Assembly: GCF_052103615.1 (NCBI RefSeq)
Contig: NZ_JBQEKA010000013.1
Coordinates: forward strand, 1-60,465
Reading direction: 5' to 3'
Source: Kerstersia sp052103615
GTDB lineage: Bacteria > Pseudomonadota > Gammaproteobacteria > Burkholderiales > Burkholderiaceae_B
DNA length: 60,465 nt
The notes beneath the pieces are model-generated. The model searched no databases and was not told the origin of the DNA. It saw nothing but the letters and a program-made list of their open reading frames with translations. Both the position numbers and the translations under genes were made by a program. Shown piece after piece: positions 51,056-59,061 of the stretch. The first letter of the stretch is position 1; each line of letters begins with the position of its first letter.

Positions 51056-52246
51056 TCAGGGCCGCCGGGGCAAGTGCCTGGCCGCCTGCCGCAAGGCGCT
51101 GGCGAGCCGGTCTATTTCGGTGTCGCCGTGGGCGGCAGACAGTGTCAGCCGCAGACGGCTGGTGCCGCTGGGCACGGTGGGCGGACGGATGGCAATGGCC
51201 AGGCAGCCCAGGTCTTGCAGGTGTTGGCTGAGCGCCAGCGCGTGTTCGGCGCTGCCGGCGATGGCAGGAATGATTTGCGTGCTGGAGGGGCCGCAATCCA
51301 GGCCCAGCTCCTGCAGCAGGCCGCGGATGCCGCTGGCGTGAGACTGCAGGCGGGCGCGTTCGGCCTGCATGCCGGGCACCAGTTCGAGCGCCGCATCCAT
51401 GGCGCCCAGCACGGCGGGCGGCAAGGCGGTGGTGTAGATCAGGCCGGAACAGGTGTTCACCAGATAGTCGCACAGGACGCGGGATCCGGCGATATAGGCG
51501 CCAAACCCGCCCAGCGCCTTGCTGAAGGTGCCCATGGCCAGGTCCACGCCGGGGATGCCGCTGCTCAGGCCCATGCCATTCTGGCCCAGCACGCCCGTGG
51601 CATGGGCTTCATCCAGGTAGAGAAAGGCATGGTAGCGGCGGGCCAGCGCGGCCAGCGCGGCGACATCGGACTGATCGCCATCCATGCTGAACACGCTTTC
51701 AGTGACGATGAAGCGCGTGCCGGGCTCATGGGCACGCGCTTGCAGCAAGGTTTCCAGATGCGCCAGGTCATTGTGGCGGTAGCGGATCTGCCGCGCGCCG
51801 GCTGCCTGGCAGCCCATGTGCAGGCTGGCGTGGTTCAGCTTGTCACAGAAAACCAGCGGGGGCGCGGCACTGCTGCCCGCCTTGAGCAAGGCAGGCAGCA
51901 CGGCGGCATTGGCTTGCCAGCCAGAGGCCAGCAGCAGCGCGGCTTCCGTGCCTTTGAGCGCTGCCAGGCGGGTTTCGACCTGCTGGTGGATATCGAAGGT
52001 GCCGCATACCAGCCGGGAAGCCTGGGCCCCTGCCCCCCATGTCTGGCTCCACGCGTGAGCGCGCTCAACGAGCAGGGGGTGGCGTGACAGGCCGAGGTAA
52101 TCATTGCTGGAAAAATTCATCAGCAATTGCCCCTCCCGCCAGACATAGCCGGCGGGCGCCGAACGGCAGGGCCGCAAGTGCCGGCGCGCCTGCGCCGCGT
52201 CTGCCCTATCCAGGTGCTGCTGCAAAATGGAATCTATTTTTGACAT
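51056..52246 (-). CDS. bioF: 8-amino-7-oxononanoate synthase
   Basis: Encodes 396 residues from the ATG at 52246 (an in-frame TTG directly precedes it). PLP-dependent alpha-oxoamine synthase features: F-S-S-N-D-Y-L-G-L near 46, G-S-x-A-S-R-L variant W-G-A-G-A-Q-A-S-R-L near 71-80, D-E-A-H-A-T-G-V near 213, and the PLP lysine in G-T-F-S-K-A-L-G-G-F-G near 240. It condenses pimeloyl-ACP (or CoA) with alanine to 7-keto-8-aminopelargonate. It is transcribed divergently from bioA, and its stop is 4 bases from the fusion gene start, so bioF and the BioH-C-D fusion form one operon. Confidence 0.96.
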   Translation of the reverse strand: MSKIDSILQQHLDRADAAQARRHLRPCRSAPAGYVWREGQLLMNFSSNDYLGLSRHPLLVERAHAWSQTWGAGAQASRLVCGTFDIHQQVETRLAALKGTEAALLLASGWQANAAVLPALLKAGSSAAPPLVFCDKLNHASLHMGCQAAGARQIRYRHNDLAHLETLLQARAHEPGTRFIVTESVFSMDGDQSDVAALAALARRYHAFLYLDEAHATGVLGQNGMGLSSGIPGVDLAMGTFSKALGGFGAYIAGSRVLCDYLVNTCSGLIYTTALPPAVLGAMDAALELVPGMQAERARLQSHASGIRGLLQELGLDCGPSSTQIIPAIAGSAEHALALSQHLQDLGCLAIAIRPPTVPSGTSRLRLTLSAAHGDTEIDRLASALRQAARHLPRRP

Positions 52247-52442
52247 CAATTGAGCGAAGATGGGTGCGTTTTAGCGGCAATTGGAGGTTTCGAAGAGATG
52301 GGTACACTCGCCGAATCGCGTTTTGGCGGATTGTAGTCAGGAAAATTGGCTTGGCAATCGTCGCTCAAAATGTGCCTATCGGCGTTCTTTATGGCGCCAA
52401 AATTCAATATTCATCTTTAACTTTTTAATGGGGTGAAGTGAA
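52247..52442. promoter_or_regulatory. bioF/bioA divergent promoter region
   Basis: This 196-base A/T-enriched gap must hold both promoters of the biotin locus. No clear match to the BirA operator (TTGTAAACC-type inverted repeat) was seen. The A/T-rich stretch 52395-52430 just before bioA is the best promoter candidate. Regulation by BirA, BioR or BioQ cannot be called from sequence reading alone. Confidence 0.4.
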
Positions 52443-53717
52443 ATGGACGCGTATTCCAATCCCTGGATGGCGGCAGGCATGCGGCATATCTGGTTGCCGT
52501 ACACCCAGATGCAGACGGCCACGCCGCCGCTGCCGGTGGTGCGTACCGCGGGCAGCCAGATCGAGCTGGCCGATGGGCGCACGCTGGTCGATGGCGTGGC
52601 CTCGTGGTGGACGGCCTGCCATGGCTACAACCATCCGCATATCGCCGCGGCGGTGCAGCAGCAATTGGCAGCCATGCCGCATGTGATGTTTGGCGGGCTG
52701 GTGCATGAACCGGCGCTGCGGTTGGCGGCGCGCCTGGCAGCCGTTCTGGGCGGCGGGCTGGAACGGGTGTTCTATACCGATTCGGGCTCGGTGGCGGTGG
52801 AAGTGGCGATGAAAATGGCCGTGCAGTATTGGTTGAACCAGGGAGAAACTGGCCGCACGCGTTTTCTGGCATTTCGTGGCGGCTATCACGGCGATACCCT
52901 GGGCACGATGGCGGTGTGTGACCCGGAAGAAGGCATGCACACGCGCTTTCAGGGCATGCTGATTGGCCATGACATCGTTGCCTTGCCAACGGACGATGCC
53001 GCCGAAGCGGCGCTGGACGGTTATCTCGCGCGCGAGGCACATGCGCTGGCTGGCATTCTGGTGGAGCCCCTGGTGCAGGGCGCGGGCGGCATGCTCATGC
53101 ATGCGCCTGCTGTGCTGCAGCGCTTGCGGCGTCTGGCGGACCGCCACGGCCTGCTGCTGATTTTCGATGAGATTTTTACCGGTTTTGGACGCACCGGCAC
53201 GATGTTCGCCTTTCAGCAGGCGGGCGTGTGGCCGGATATCATCACGCTGTCTAAAGCCCTGACCGGGGGCACCTTGCCTTTGGCAGCAACGGTGGCCAGC
53301 CGCCGGGTATTCGATGGTTTCCTGTCTGATGACCCGGGCCACGCCTTGATGCATGGTCCGACTTTCATGGGGAATGCGCTGGCGTGCGCAGCCGCCAACG
53401 CCTCGCTGGATCTGTTCGAGCAGGAGCCGCGCTTGGTGCAGGTGGCTGCCATCGAAGCCGTGTTGCGCGCGCGGCTGGCGCCGTTGGCCGATTTGCCCTG
53501 GGTGGCGGATGTGCGCGTGCTGGGCGCGATCGGTGCGGTGGAGCTGCGGCAGATTCAGGACCGCGAAGCGCTCAAGCGCCGCTTTGCCGATGCCGGGGTC
53601 TGGATCCGGCCATTTGGCCGGATCGCCTATGTCACGCCAGCGTTCACGATCACGCCGGAGGAACTGGACTTCCTGCTGGAAGCCATGACCCAGGTGCTGG
53701 CGCAAGGCCAGCCCTGA
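52443..53717 (+). CDS. bioA: adenosylmethionine-8-amino-7-oxononanoate aminotransferase
   Basis: Encodes 424 residues of the class III PLP aminotransferase family with BioA-specific blocks: H-I-W-L-P-Y-T-Q-M near 15-23, G-V-A-S-W-W-T-A-C-H-G-Y-N-H near 51-64, Y-T-D-S-G-S-V-A-V-E near 111, F-R-G-G-Y-H-G-D-T, D-E-I-F-T-G-F-G-R-T-G near 243, and the PLP Lys in L-S-K-A-L-T-G-G. BioA transfers an amino group from S-adenosylmethionine to make 7,8-diaminopelargonate, the substrate of the BioD domain of the divergent fusion gene. bioB is not in the window. Confidence 0.96.
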   Translation: MDAYSNPWMAAGMRHIWLPYTQMQTATPPLPVVRTAGSQIELADGRTLVDGVASWWTACHGYNHPHIAAAVQQQLAAMPHVMFGGLVHEPALRLAARLAAVLGGGLERVFYTDSGSVAVEVAMKMAVQYWLNQGETGRTRFLAFRGGYHGDTLGTMAVCDPEEGMHTRFQGMLIGHDIVALPTDDAAEAALDGYLAREAHALAGILVEPLVQGAGGMLMHAPAVLQRLRRLADRHGLLLIFDEIFTGFGRTGTMFAFQQAGVWPDIITLSKALTGGTLPLAATVASRRVFDGFLSDDPGHALMHGPTFMGNALACAAANASLDLFEQEPRLVQVAAIEAVLRARLAPLADLPWVADVRVLGAIGAVELRQIQDREALKRRFADAGVWIRPFGRIAYVTPAFTITPEELDFLLEAMTQVLAQGQP

Positions 53718-53766
53718 GCGCTCTGCCCCTCACTGCCGCGGCCATTGGCACTGCAATCGGCCAGGC

Positions 53767-54255
53767 CTAGCCCTGCGCTTGTTCCGGTGCTGAGAGGGGC
53801 CGTTCCAGTATGCGCGGCCCCGCGCCTTCCTGGCCCAGGATATCGCCGGGGTTGCGCAGCGGACAGTCCTCCATGGACAGGCAGCCGCAGCCGATACAGC
53901 TATCGAGCTCATCACGCAGGCGTTGCAGGCGGGTGATGCGCTCGTCCAGGCTGACGCGCCAGAGCGACGACATCTCGTGCCATTGTTTGGCGCTCAGTTT
54001 GCTGTCGGCGGGATAGCGGCAGAGTGCCTCCTTGATTTCTTCCAGGGGAATACCAGCGCGTTGCGCCACTTTGATGATGGCGATGCGGCGCAGCACCAGC
54101 GACGGAAAACGGCGCTGATTGCCGCCGCTGCGGGTGCTGGCAATCAGGCCTTTGGATTCATAGAAATGCACTGTCGAGACAGGCACGCCGCTGCGGTGCG
54201 CCACTTCGCCCACCGTCAGCGGGCGGGATAAGTCTATGGGTTGTTGCGTCGCCAT
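53767..54255 (-). CDS. soxR: redox-sensing transcriptional activator SoxR
   Basis: Encodes 162 residues from the ATG at 54255. MerR-type HTH: L-T-V-G-E-V-A-H-R-S-G-V near 13-24, then F-Y-E-S-K-G-L-I and R-R-F. A dimerisation helix precedes the 2Fe-2S cluster ligands Cys120, Cys123, Cys125 and Cys131 in C-I-G-C-G-C-L-S-M-E-D-C, the exact SoxR spacing. SoxR senses redox-cycling compounds through oxidation of its cluster. It is divergent from the mexG-like gene, and a perfect SoxR box lies in between, so it very probably activates the efflux operon as in Pseudomonas. Confidence 0.96.
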   Translation of the reverse strand: MATQQPIDLSRPLTVGEVAHRSGVPVSTVHFYESKGLIASTRSGGNQRRFPSLVLRRIAIIKVAQRAGIPLEEIKEALCRYPADSKLSAKQWHEMSSLWRVSLDERITRLQRLRDELDSCIGCGCLSMEDCPLRNPGDILGQEGAGPRILERPLSAPEQAQG

Positions 54256-54260
54256 GATGC

Positions 54261-54291
54261 TTGACCTCAAGTTAACTTGAGGTTTTATAGT
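54261..54291 (+). promoter_or_regulatory. SoxR-controlled promoter with perfect SoxR box
   Basis: The 18-bp perfect palindrome CCTCAAGTTAACTTGAGG occupies 54265-54282. It lies within a promoter with -35 TTGACC (54261-54266) and -10 TATAGT (54286-54291) separated by 19 bases, the overlong spacer typical of MerR-family activated promoters. It faces the mexG-like gene; soxR itself starts 6 bases to the left. Confidence 0.93.
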
Positions 54292-54388
54292 CCAGCCCAA
54301 GCCCCAATGCAAGTCTGCATTGTTCTCGTTCCCCTACGGTTTCGTGAGCCCGGCAGCGCTTGCCGGCTCGTCTTCTGGAGTCATGCAC

Positions 54389-54820
54389 ATGCGCAGTTTT
54401 GTCGATAACGCTTTGGAAAGCAGATGGCTTTGGTGGCTGGCCCGCATTCTGCTGATTGTGGTGTTTGTATCTTCCGGGCTGGCCAAGCTGATCGACTTTC
54501 AAGGGGGCTTGGCGGAAATGCGTGCCGCGGGCCTGGAGCCTGCCCTGTTTTTCAATATTGCGACCGCTGTCTTGCTGCTGGGCGGTTCCTTGCTGATCGT
54601 GCTGGACCGCGCGTTGTGGCTGGGTGCCGGCGCATTGGCGGTTTTTATGGTGCTGGCAGTGGTGATTGTGCACCGCTTCTGGGCGCTGCCGGAAGCGCAG
54701 GCGAAGCTGGCGCTGTTCTGGGCGCTGGAGCATGCATCGGTGGTTGGCGGGCTGATAGCAGCGGCGATTGCCAGCCGGTTGCGCCAGCGGCCTGCGGCCA
54801 TTCCGGTGCGGCTGCGCTAG
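54389..54820 (+). CDS. mexG: DoxX-family membrane protein, MexG-like
   Basis: Encodes 143 residues from the ATG at 54389, with CTGGAG 8 bases before; the ATG at 54383 is too close to it. Four hydrophobic segments and the start R-S-F-V-D-N-A-L-E-S-R-W-L-W-W-L-A-R resemble Pseudomonas MexG and other DoxX proteins (F-V-S-S-G-L-A-K-L near 28). MexG belongs to the mexGHI-opmD efflux operon and binds phenazine-type redox molecules there. It is the first gene after the SoxR box, followed 24 bases later by the membrane fusion gene. Confidence 0.88.
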   Translation: MRSFVDNALESRWLWWLARILLIVVFVSSGLAKLIDFQGGLAEMRAAGLEPALFFNIATAVLLLGGSLLIVLDRALWLGAGALAVFMVLAVVIVHRFWALPEAQAKLALFWALEHASVVGGLIAAAIASRLRQRPAAIPVRLR

Positions 54821-54844
54821 GCCCTGATGGGAAGTGAGGAAATC

Positions 54845-55978
54845 ATGAAAAGAAATACGGGTTTTTGGGGGATGGCGACGGTGTCTGTCGCCGTGGCGGC
54901 CTTGGCGGTGGTGGTGTTGCTGGTGACAGACCGTTCCAGCGCTGAAGCAGGCGGCGCCTGGCCTGCCACCAAAGTGGCCTTGGCGCCGGTGGAACGCCTT
55001 GCGGCGCCACGGGCTTTGCATGGTGTGGGGGCGCTGGAAGCGGCGCGCCAGGTGGAGCTGGCGGCTGAAACGCCGGGACGGGTAACGCGCATTGCCTTTG
55101 AGTCCGGGCAAACGGTCAAGGCAGGCCAGTTGCTGGTGCAAATGAACGATGCGCCGGAGCAGGCCGAACGGCTGCGGCTGCAGGCGCAATTGCGTAATGC
55201 GGAAACTGTGCTGGCGCGTACGCGTGTTCTGCGGGCGGATCAGGTGGCCACACAGGAGCAATTGGACAATGCCGTGGCTGCCCGCGATATGGCCAGAGGC
55301 GAGCTGCGCCGTGTCGAGGCGGTGATCGCCCAAAAGGCGGTGCGTGCGCCGTTTGCAGGGGTCATCGGTATCCGCCGCGTGCATGAAGGGCAATATCTGA
55401 ATGCCGGTGATGCTGTGGCGAGCCTGGTAGATGCCCATACCATGCACGTGAATTTTTCTCTGGATGAACAGGCTGTCCGGCATCTGCATCCGCAGCAGCC
55501 GGTGGTGTTGCAGCTTGACGCCTGGCCGGAACAATCGTTCGAAGCCCGCATTACCGCCATCGACCCGATGATAGGTGCATCGCGCACAGTGCAGGTGCAA
55601 GCCAGCCTGCCCAATGCCGATGGCGTGCTGCGTGCCGGGATGTTTGCCGGAATCCGCGTGCAGCGCCCGCAGCAGGAAATGGTGCTGGCGGTGCCGGAAA
55701 CCGCGCTGACCTACAACGCGTACGGCCAGACCGTGTTCCTGACCCGCCAGAATGACAAGCAAGGGCTGACGGTACACCGCATGGCAGTGAAAACAGGCGA
55801 ACGCTGGGATGGCAGGGTGGAAATCGCATCCGGTCTGGCCGAAGGCGACCAGGTCGTGGTGTCCGGCCAGATCAAGCTGAGCGATGGCATGCAGGTGGAG
55901 CCTGTGGCGCGCGACGCCTTGAACGAAACCGGCGGCGCCGCGCCGCAGGCGCCGGCTGCGGAAGGAGCCGGGTCATGA
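54845..55978 (+). CDS. mexH: RND efflux periplasmic adaptor (MexH-like membrane fusion protein)
   Basis: Encodes 377 residues from the ATG at 54845. An N-terminal signal/anchor (F-W-G-M-A-T-V-S-V-A-V-A-A-L) precedes the lipoyl half-motif V-E-L-A-A-E-T-P-G-R-V near 74, the coiled hairpin (Q-A-E-R-L-R-L-Q-A-Q-L-R-N-A-E-T near 112), the second lipoyl half A-P-F-A-G-V-I-G-I-R-R-V near 168 and the beta-barrel region. It bridges the RND pump in the inner membrane to the outer membrane channel. Its end overlaps the pump gene by 4 bases. Confidence 0.93.
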   Translation: MKRNTGFWGMATVSVAVAALAVVVLLVTDRSSAEAGGAWPATKVALAPVERLAAPRALHGVGALEAARQVELAAETPGRVTRIAFESGQTVKAGQLLVQMNDAPEQAERLRLQAQLRNAETVLARTRVLRADQVATQEQLDNAVAARDMARGELRRVEAVIAQKAVRAPFAGVIGIRRVHEGQYLNAGDAVASLVDAHTMHVNFSLDEQAVRHLHPQQPVVLQLDAWPEQSFEARITAIDPMIGASRTVQVQASLPNADGVLRAGMFAGIRVQRPQQEMVLAVPETALTYNAYGQTVFLTRQNDKQGLTVHRMAVKTGERWDGRVEIASGLAEGDQVVVSGQIKLSDGMQVEPVARDALNETGGAAPQAPAAEGAGS

Positions 55979-58900
55979 AGTTCACCGATATGTTTGTGCG
56001 CCGCCCTGTGCTGGCGCTGGTGGTGAGCTGCCTGATCGTGCTGCTGGGCCTGTTTGCGCTGGGCAAGCTGCCCATTCGTCAGTATCCGCTGCTGGAAAGT
56101 TCGACCGTCACTGTGAGCACCGAGTATCCCGGCGCGTCGGCGGAGCTGATGCAGGGGTTTGTGACACAGCCTATCGCGCAGGCGGTGTCTTCTGTCGAAG
56201 GCCTGGATTACCTGGCGTCTTCCTCTACGCAAGGGCATAGCCAGGTGACGTTGCGCATGGAGTTGAATCGCGATTCCACGCGCGCGCTGACGGAAACCAT
56301 GGCCAAGATCAATCAGGTGCGCTACCGCTTGCCGGATCAGGCCTATGACCCGGTGGTGGAGCTGTCCGCCGGGGATTCCACGGCTGTCGCTTATGTCGGT
56401 TTTTCCAGCGATAGCCTGTCCACCCCGGAGTTGACGGATTATCTGTCGCGTGTGGTCGAGCCGCTGTTTTCCGGTATCGACGGCGTGGCCAAAGTGCAGA
56501 CTTTCGGCGGCCAGAAGCTGGCCATGCGTCTGTGGCTGGATAGCGAGAAGCTGGCGGGCCGCGGCCTGACGGCCAGTGATGTGGCCGACGCGGTGCGGCG
56601 CAATAACTATCAGGCGGCGCCCGGGCAGGTACGGGGGCAGTATGTGGTGTCCAATGTCCGGGTCAATACCGATCTGGGCAGCGTGCAGGAATTCCAGGAT
56701 CTGGTGATACGCAATGACGGCAATGGCCTGGTGCGCCTGCGCGATATCGGCACGGTGGAGCTGGGCGCGGCCGCGACGGAAACCAGCGCCCGCATGGATA
56801 GCAGGAATGCGGTGCACCTGGGCTTGTTTTCCACCCCTGCCGGGAACCCGCTGGTGATTGTTGACGGTATCCGGCAGCTGCTGCCGGAAATCGAGAAAAC
56901 CCTGCCGCCCGATGTGCATGTGGAGCTGGCATTCGAAACGGCGCGCTTTATCGAGGCTTCCATCGGCGAAGTCATGCATACCCTGGTGGAAGCGGTGCTG
57001 ATCGTGGTGCTGGTGATCTGGCTGTGCCTGGGGTCGCTGCGCACCGTCATTATTCCTGTGGTGGCCATTCCCTTATCCATGCTGGGTGCCGCAGGCTTGA
57101 TGCTGGCTTTCGGTTTCAGTATCAATCTGCTGACCCTGTTGGCCATGGTGCTGGCCATCGGCCTGGTGGTGGATGACGCGATTGTGGTGGTGGAAAATGT
57201 GCACCGCCATATCGAGAGCGGCAAAAGCCCGGTGGCGGCCGCGCTGGTAGGCGCCCGGGAAATTGCCGGGCCGGTGGTGGCGATGACGCTGACGCTGGCG
57301 GCGGTATATGCGCCTATCGGCCTGATGGGCGGGCTGACGGGCGCCTTGTTCCGCGAGTTCGCCCTGACGCTGGCGGGCGCCGTGATCGTATCGGGGGTGG
57401 TGGCGCTGACGCTGTCACCGGTGATGAGTTCGCTGTTGCTGCCCGCGGGCCAGCAGGAGGGCCGCCTGGCCCGTCTGGCCGAGCATGTGTTCAGCGGGCT
57501 GGCGCGGCGTTACGGGTTTGTGCTGGCATTTTCTTTGCGGCGGCGCTGGCTGAGCGGCGGTTTTGCCTTGCTGGTGTGTGCGGGGCTGCCGTTCCTGTAT
57601 CAGTTGCCGCAGCGCGAATTGGCGCCGGCAGAAGACCAGGCGGCGGTGTTGACTGCCATCAAGGCGCCGCAGCATGCCAGCCTGGCTTATGCCGAGCGTT
57701 TTGCGGAAAAGCTGGAAGAGGTCATGGAGAGTATCCCGGAAACGACGGGCACCTGGATCATCAACGGCACAGACGGCCCATCGGCCAGTTTCGGCGGCAT
57801 CAATCTGTCTTTGTGGGGGGAGCGCGAGCGCTCTGCCGCGCAGGTGCAGGCAGATTTGCAGCAGGCCGTCAGCAATGTCGAAGGCAGCAGCATTTTCGTG
57901 TTCCAGCTGGCGCCCTTGCCGGGGTCCAGCGGGGGCTTGCCGGTGCAGATGGTCTTGCGCAGCGCGCAGGATTATCCGGTGCTGTATCAGACCATGGAAG
58001 AGTTGAAGGAACGCGCGCGCGCCAGCGGCTTGTTTGTCGTGGTCGATAGCGATCTGGAATACAACAATCCGGTGACGCAGGTGAACATAGACCGCGCCAA
58101 GGCGGCCAGTCTGGGCATACGCATGCAGGATATCGGCGATTCGCTGGGTGTGCTGCTGGGGGAAAACTACCTGAACCGTTTCGGCTTGCAAGGGCGTTCC
58201 TATGATGTCATTCCGCAAAGCGTGCGTGAGCAGCGCCTGACATCACAGGCCCTGGCACGCCAGTATGTGCGTACCGATACGGGGGCTTTGGTGCCTTTGT
58301 CCACGGTGGTGACGCTGGATACCCAGGTCGAGCCCAATCGCTTGCCGCAATTCAATCAGCAGAATGCCGCAACCTTGCAGGCCATTCCTGCGCTAGGCGT
58401 GTCGCTGGGGCAAGCCGTGGCGTTTCTGGAGCAGGCGGCGGCGGAGTTGCCGCCGGGGTTCAGCCATGATTGGCAATCGGAATCGCGCCAGTATGTGCAT
58501 GAAGGCAATGCCCTGCTGTTCGCTTTCCTGGCGGCGCTGGTGGTGATTTATCTGGTGCTGGCCGCGCAGTATGAAAGCCTGGTGGATCCGCTCATCATCC
58601 TGATTACCGTGCCGTTGTCGATTTGCGGCGCCCTGCTGCCGCTGGCGCTGGGCTGGGCCACGCTCAATATTTATACCCAGATCGGTCTGGTGACTTTGAT
58701 TGGCCTGATCAGCAAACACGGCATTTTGATGGTGGAGTTTGCCAATGAATTGCAGGTAAGCGAGCAGCTGGACCGTTCAACCGCCATTGTGCGGGCGGCG
58801 AAGATTCGTTTGCGTCCGGTGCTGATGACAACGGCGGCCATGGCATTCGGTGTTGTGCCGCTGCTGTTTGCGAGCGGCGCAGGCGCCAGCAGCCGTTTCG

Positions 58901-59061
58901 GGCTGGGGGCGGTCATTGTGTGCGGGATGCTGATCGGTACGGTGTTCACGCTGTTTGTGCTGCCGACGATTTATACCCTGCTGGCGCGTGATCATCGCGT
59001 GCAGACGGCGCGCGGCAGGCAGTTGTCCGAGGCCGAAGCGGCGTTGGAGGGATCGTTATGA
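55975..59061 (+). CDS. mexI: RND multidrug efflux pump (MexI-like inner membrane transporter)
   Basis: Encodes 1028 residues, the usual length for HAE1-type RND pumps. M-F-V-R-R-P-V-L-A-L-V starts the first membrane helix. Two large periplasmic loops separate the twelve helices. The proton-relay aspartates lie in G-L-V-V-D-D-A-I-V-V-V-E-N, and L-I-G-L-I-S-K-H-G-I-L-M-V-E-F near residue 905 is the family's second conserved helix. It expels drugs or redox-active metabolites by proton antiport. Start and end overlap the neighbouring genes (ATGA), showing tight coupling within the SoxR-controlled operon. Confidence 0.96.
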   Translation: MKFTDMFVRRPVLALVVSCLIVLLGLFALGKLPIRQYPLLESSTVTVSTEYPGASAELMQGFVTQPIAQAVSSVEGLDYLASSSTQGHSQVTLRMELNRDSTRALTETMAKINQVRYRLPDQAYDPVVELSAGDSTAVAYVGFSSDSLSTPELTDYLSRVVEPLFSGIDGVAKVQTFGGQKLAMRLWLDSEKLAGRGLTASDVADAVRRNNYQAAPGQVRGQYVVSNVRVNTDLGSVQEFQDLVIRNDGNGLVRLRDIGTVELGAAATETSARMDSRNAVHLGLFSTPAGNPLVIVDGIRQLLPEIEKTLPPDVHVELAFETARFIEASIGEVMHTLVEAVLIVVLVIWLCLGSLRTVIIPVVAIPLSMLGAAGLMLAFGFSINLLTLLAMVLAIGLVVDDAIVVVENVHRHIESGKSPVAAALVGAREIAGPVVAMTLTLAAVYAPIGLMGGLTGALFREFALTLAGAVIVSGVVALTLSPVMSSLLLPAGQQEGRLARLAEHVFSGLARRYGFVLAFSLRRRWLSGGFALLVCAGLPFLYQLPQRELAPAEDQAAVLTAIKAPQHASLAYAERFAEKLEEVMESIPETTGTWIINGTDGPSASFGGINLSLWGERERSAAQVQADLQQAVSNVEGSSIFVFQLAPLPGSSGGLPVQMVLRSAQDYPVLYQTMEELKERARASGLFVVVDSDLEYNNPVTQVNIDRAKAASLGIRMQDIGDSLGVLLGENYLNRFGLQGRSYDVIPQSVREQRLTSQALARQYVRTDTGALVPLSTVVTLDTQVEPNRLPQFNQQNAATLQAIPALGVSLGQAVAFLEQAAAELPPGFSHDWQSESRQYVHEGNALLFAFLAALVVIYLVLAAQYESLVDPLIILITVPLSICGALLPLALGWATLNIYTQIGLVTLIGLISKHGILMVEFANELQVSEQLDRSTAIVRAAKIRLRPVLMTTAAMAFGVVPLLFASGAGASSRFGLGAVIVCGMLIGTVFTLFVLPTIYTLLARDHRVQTARGRQLSEAEAALEGSL

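Noticed and set aside
52247..52442. BirA operator between bioF and bioA
   Set aside because: No inverted repeat close to the known BirA site was found by eye.
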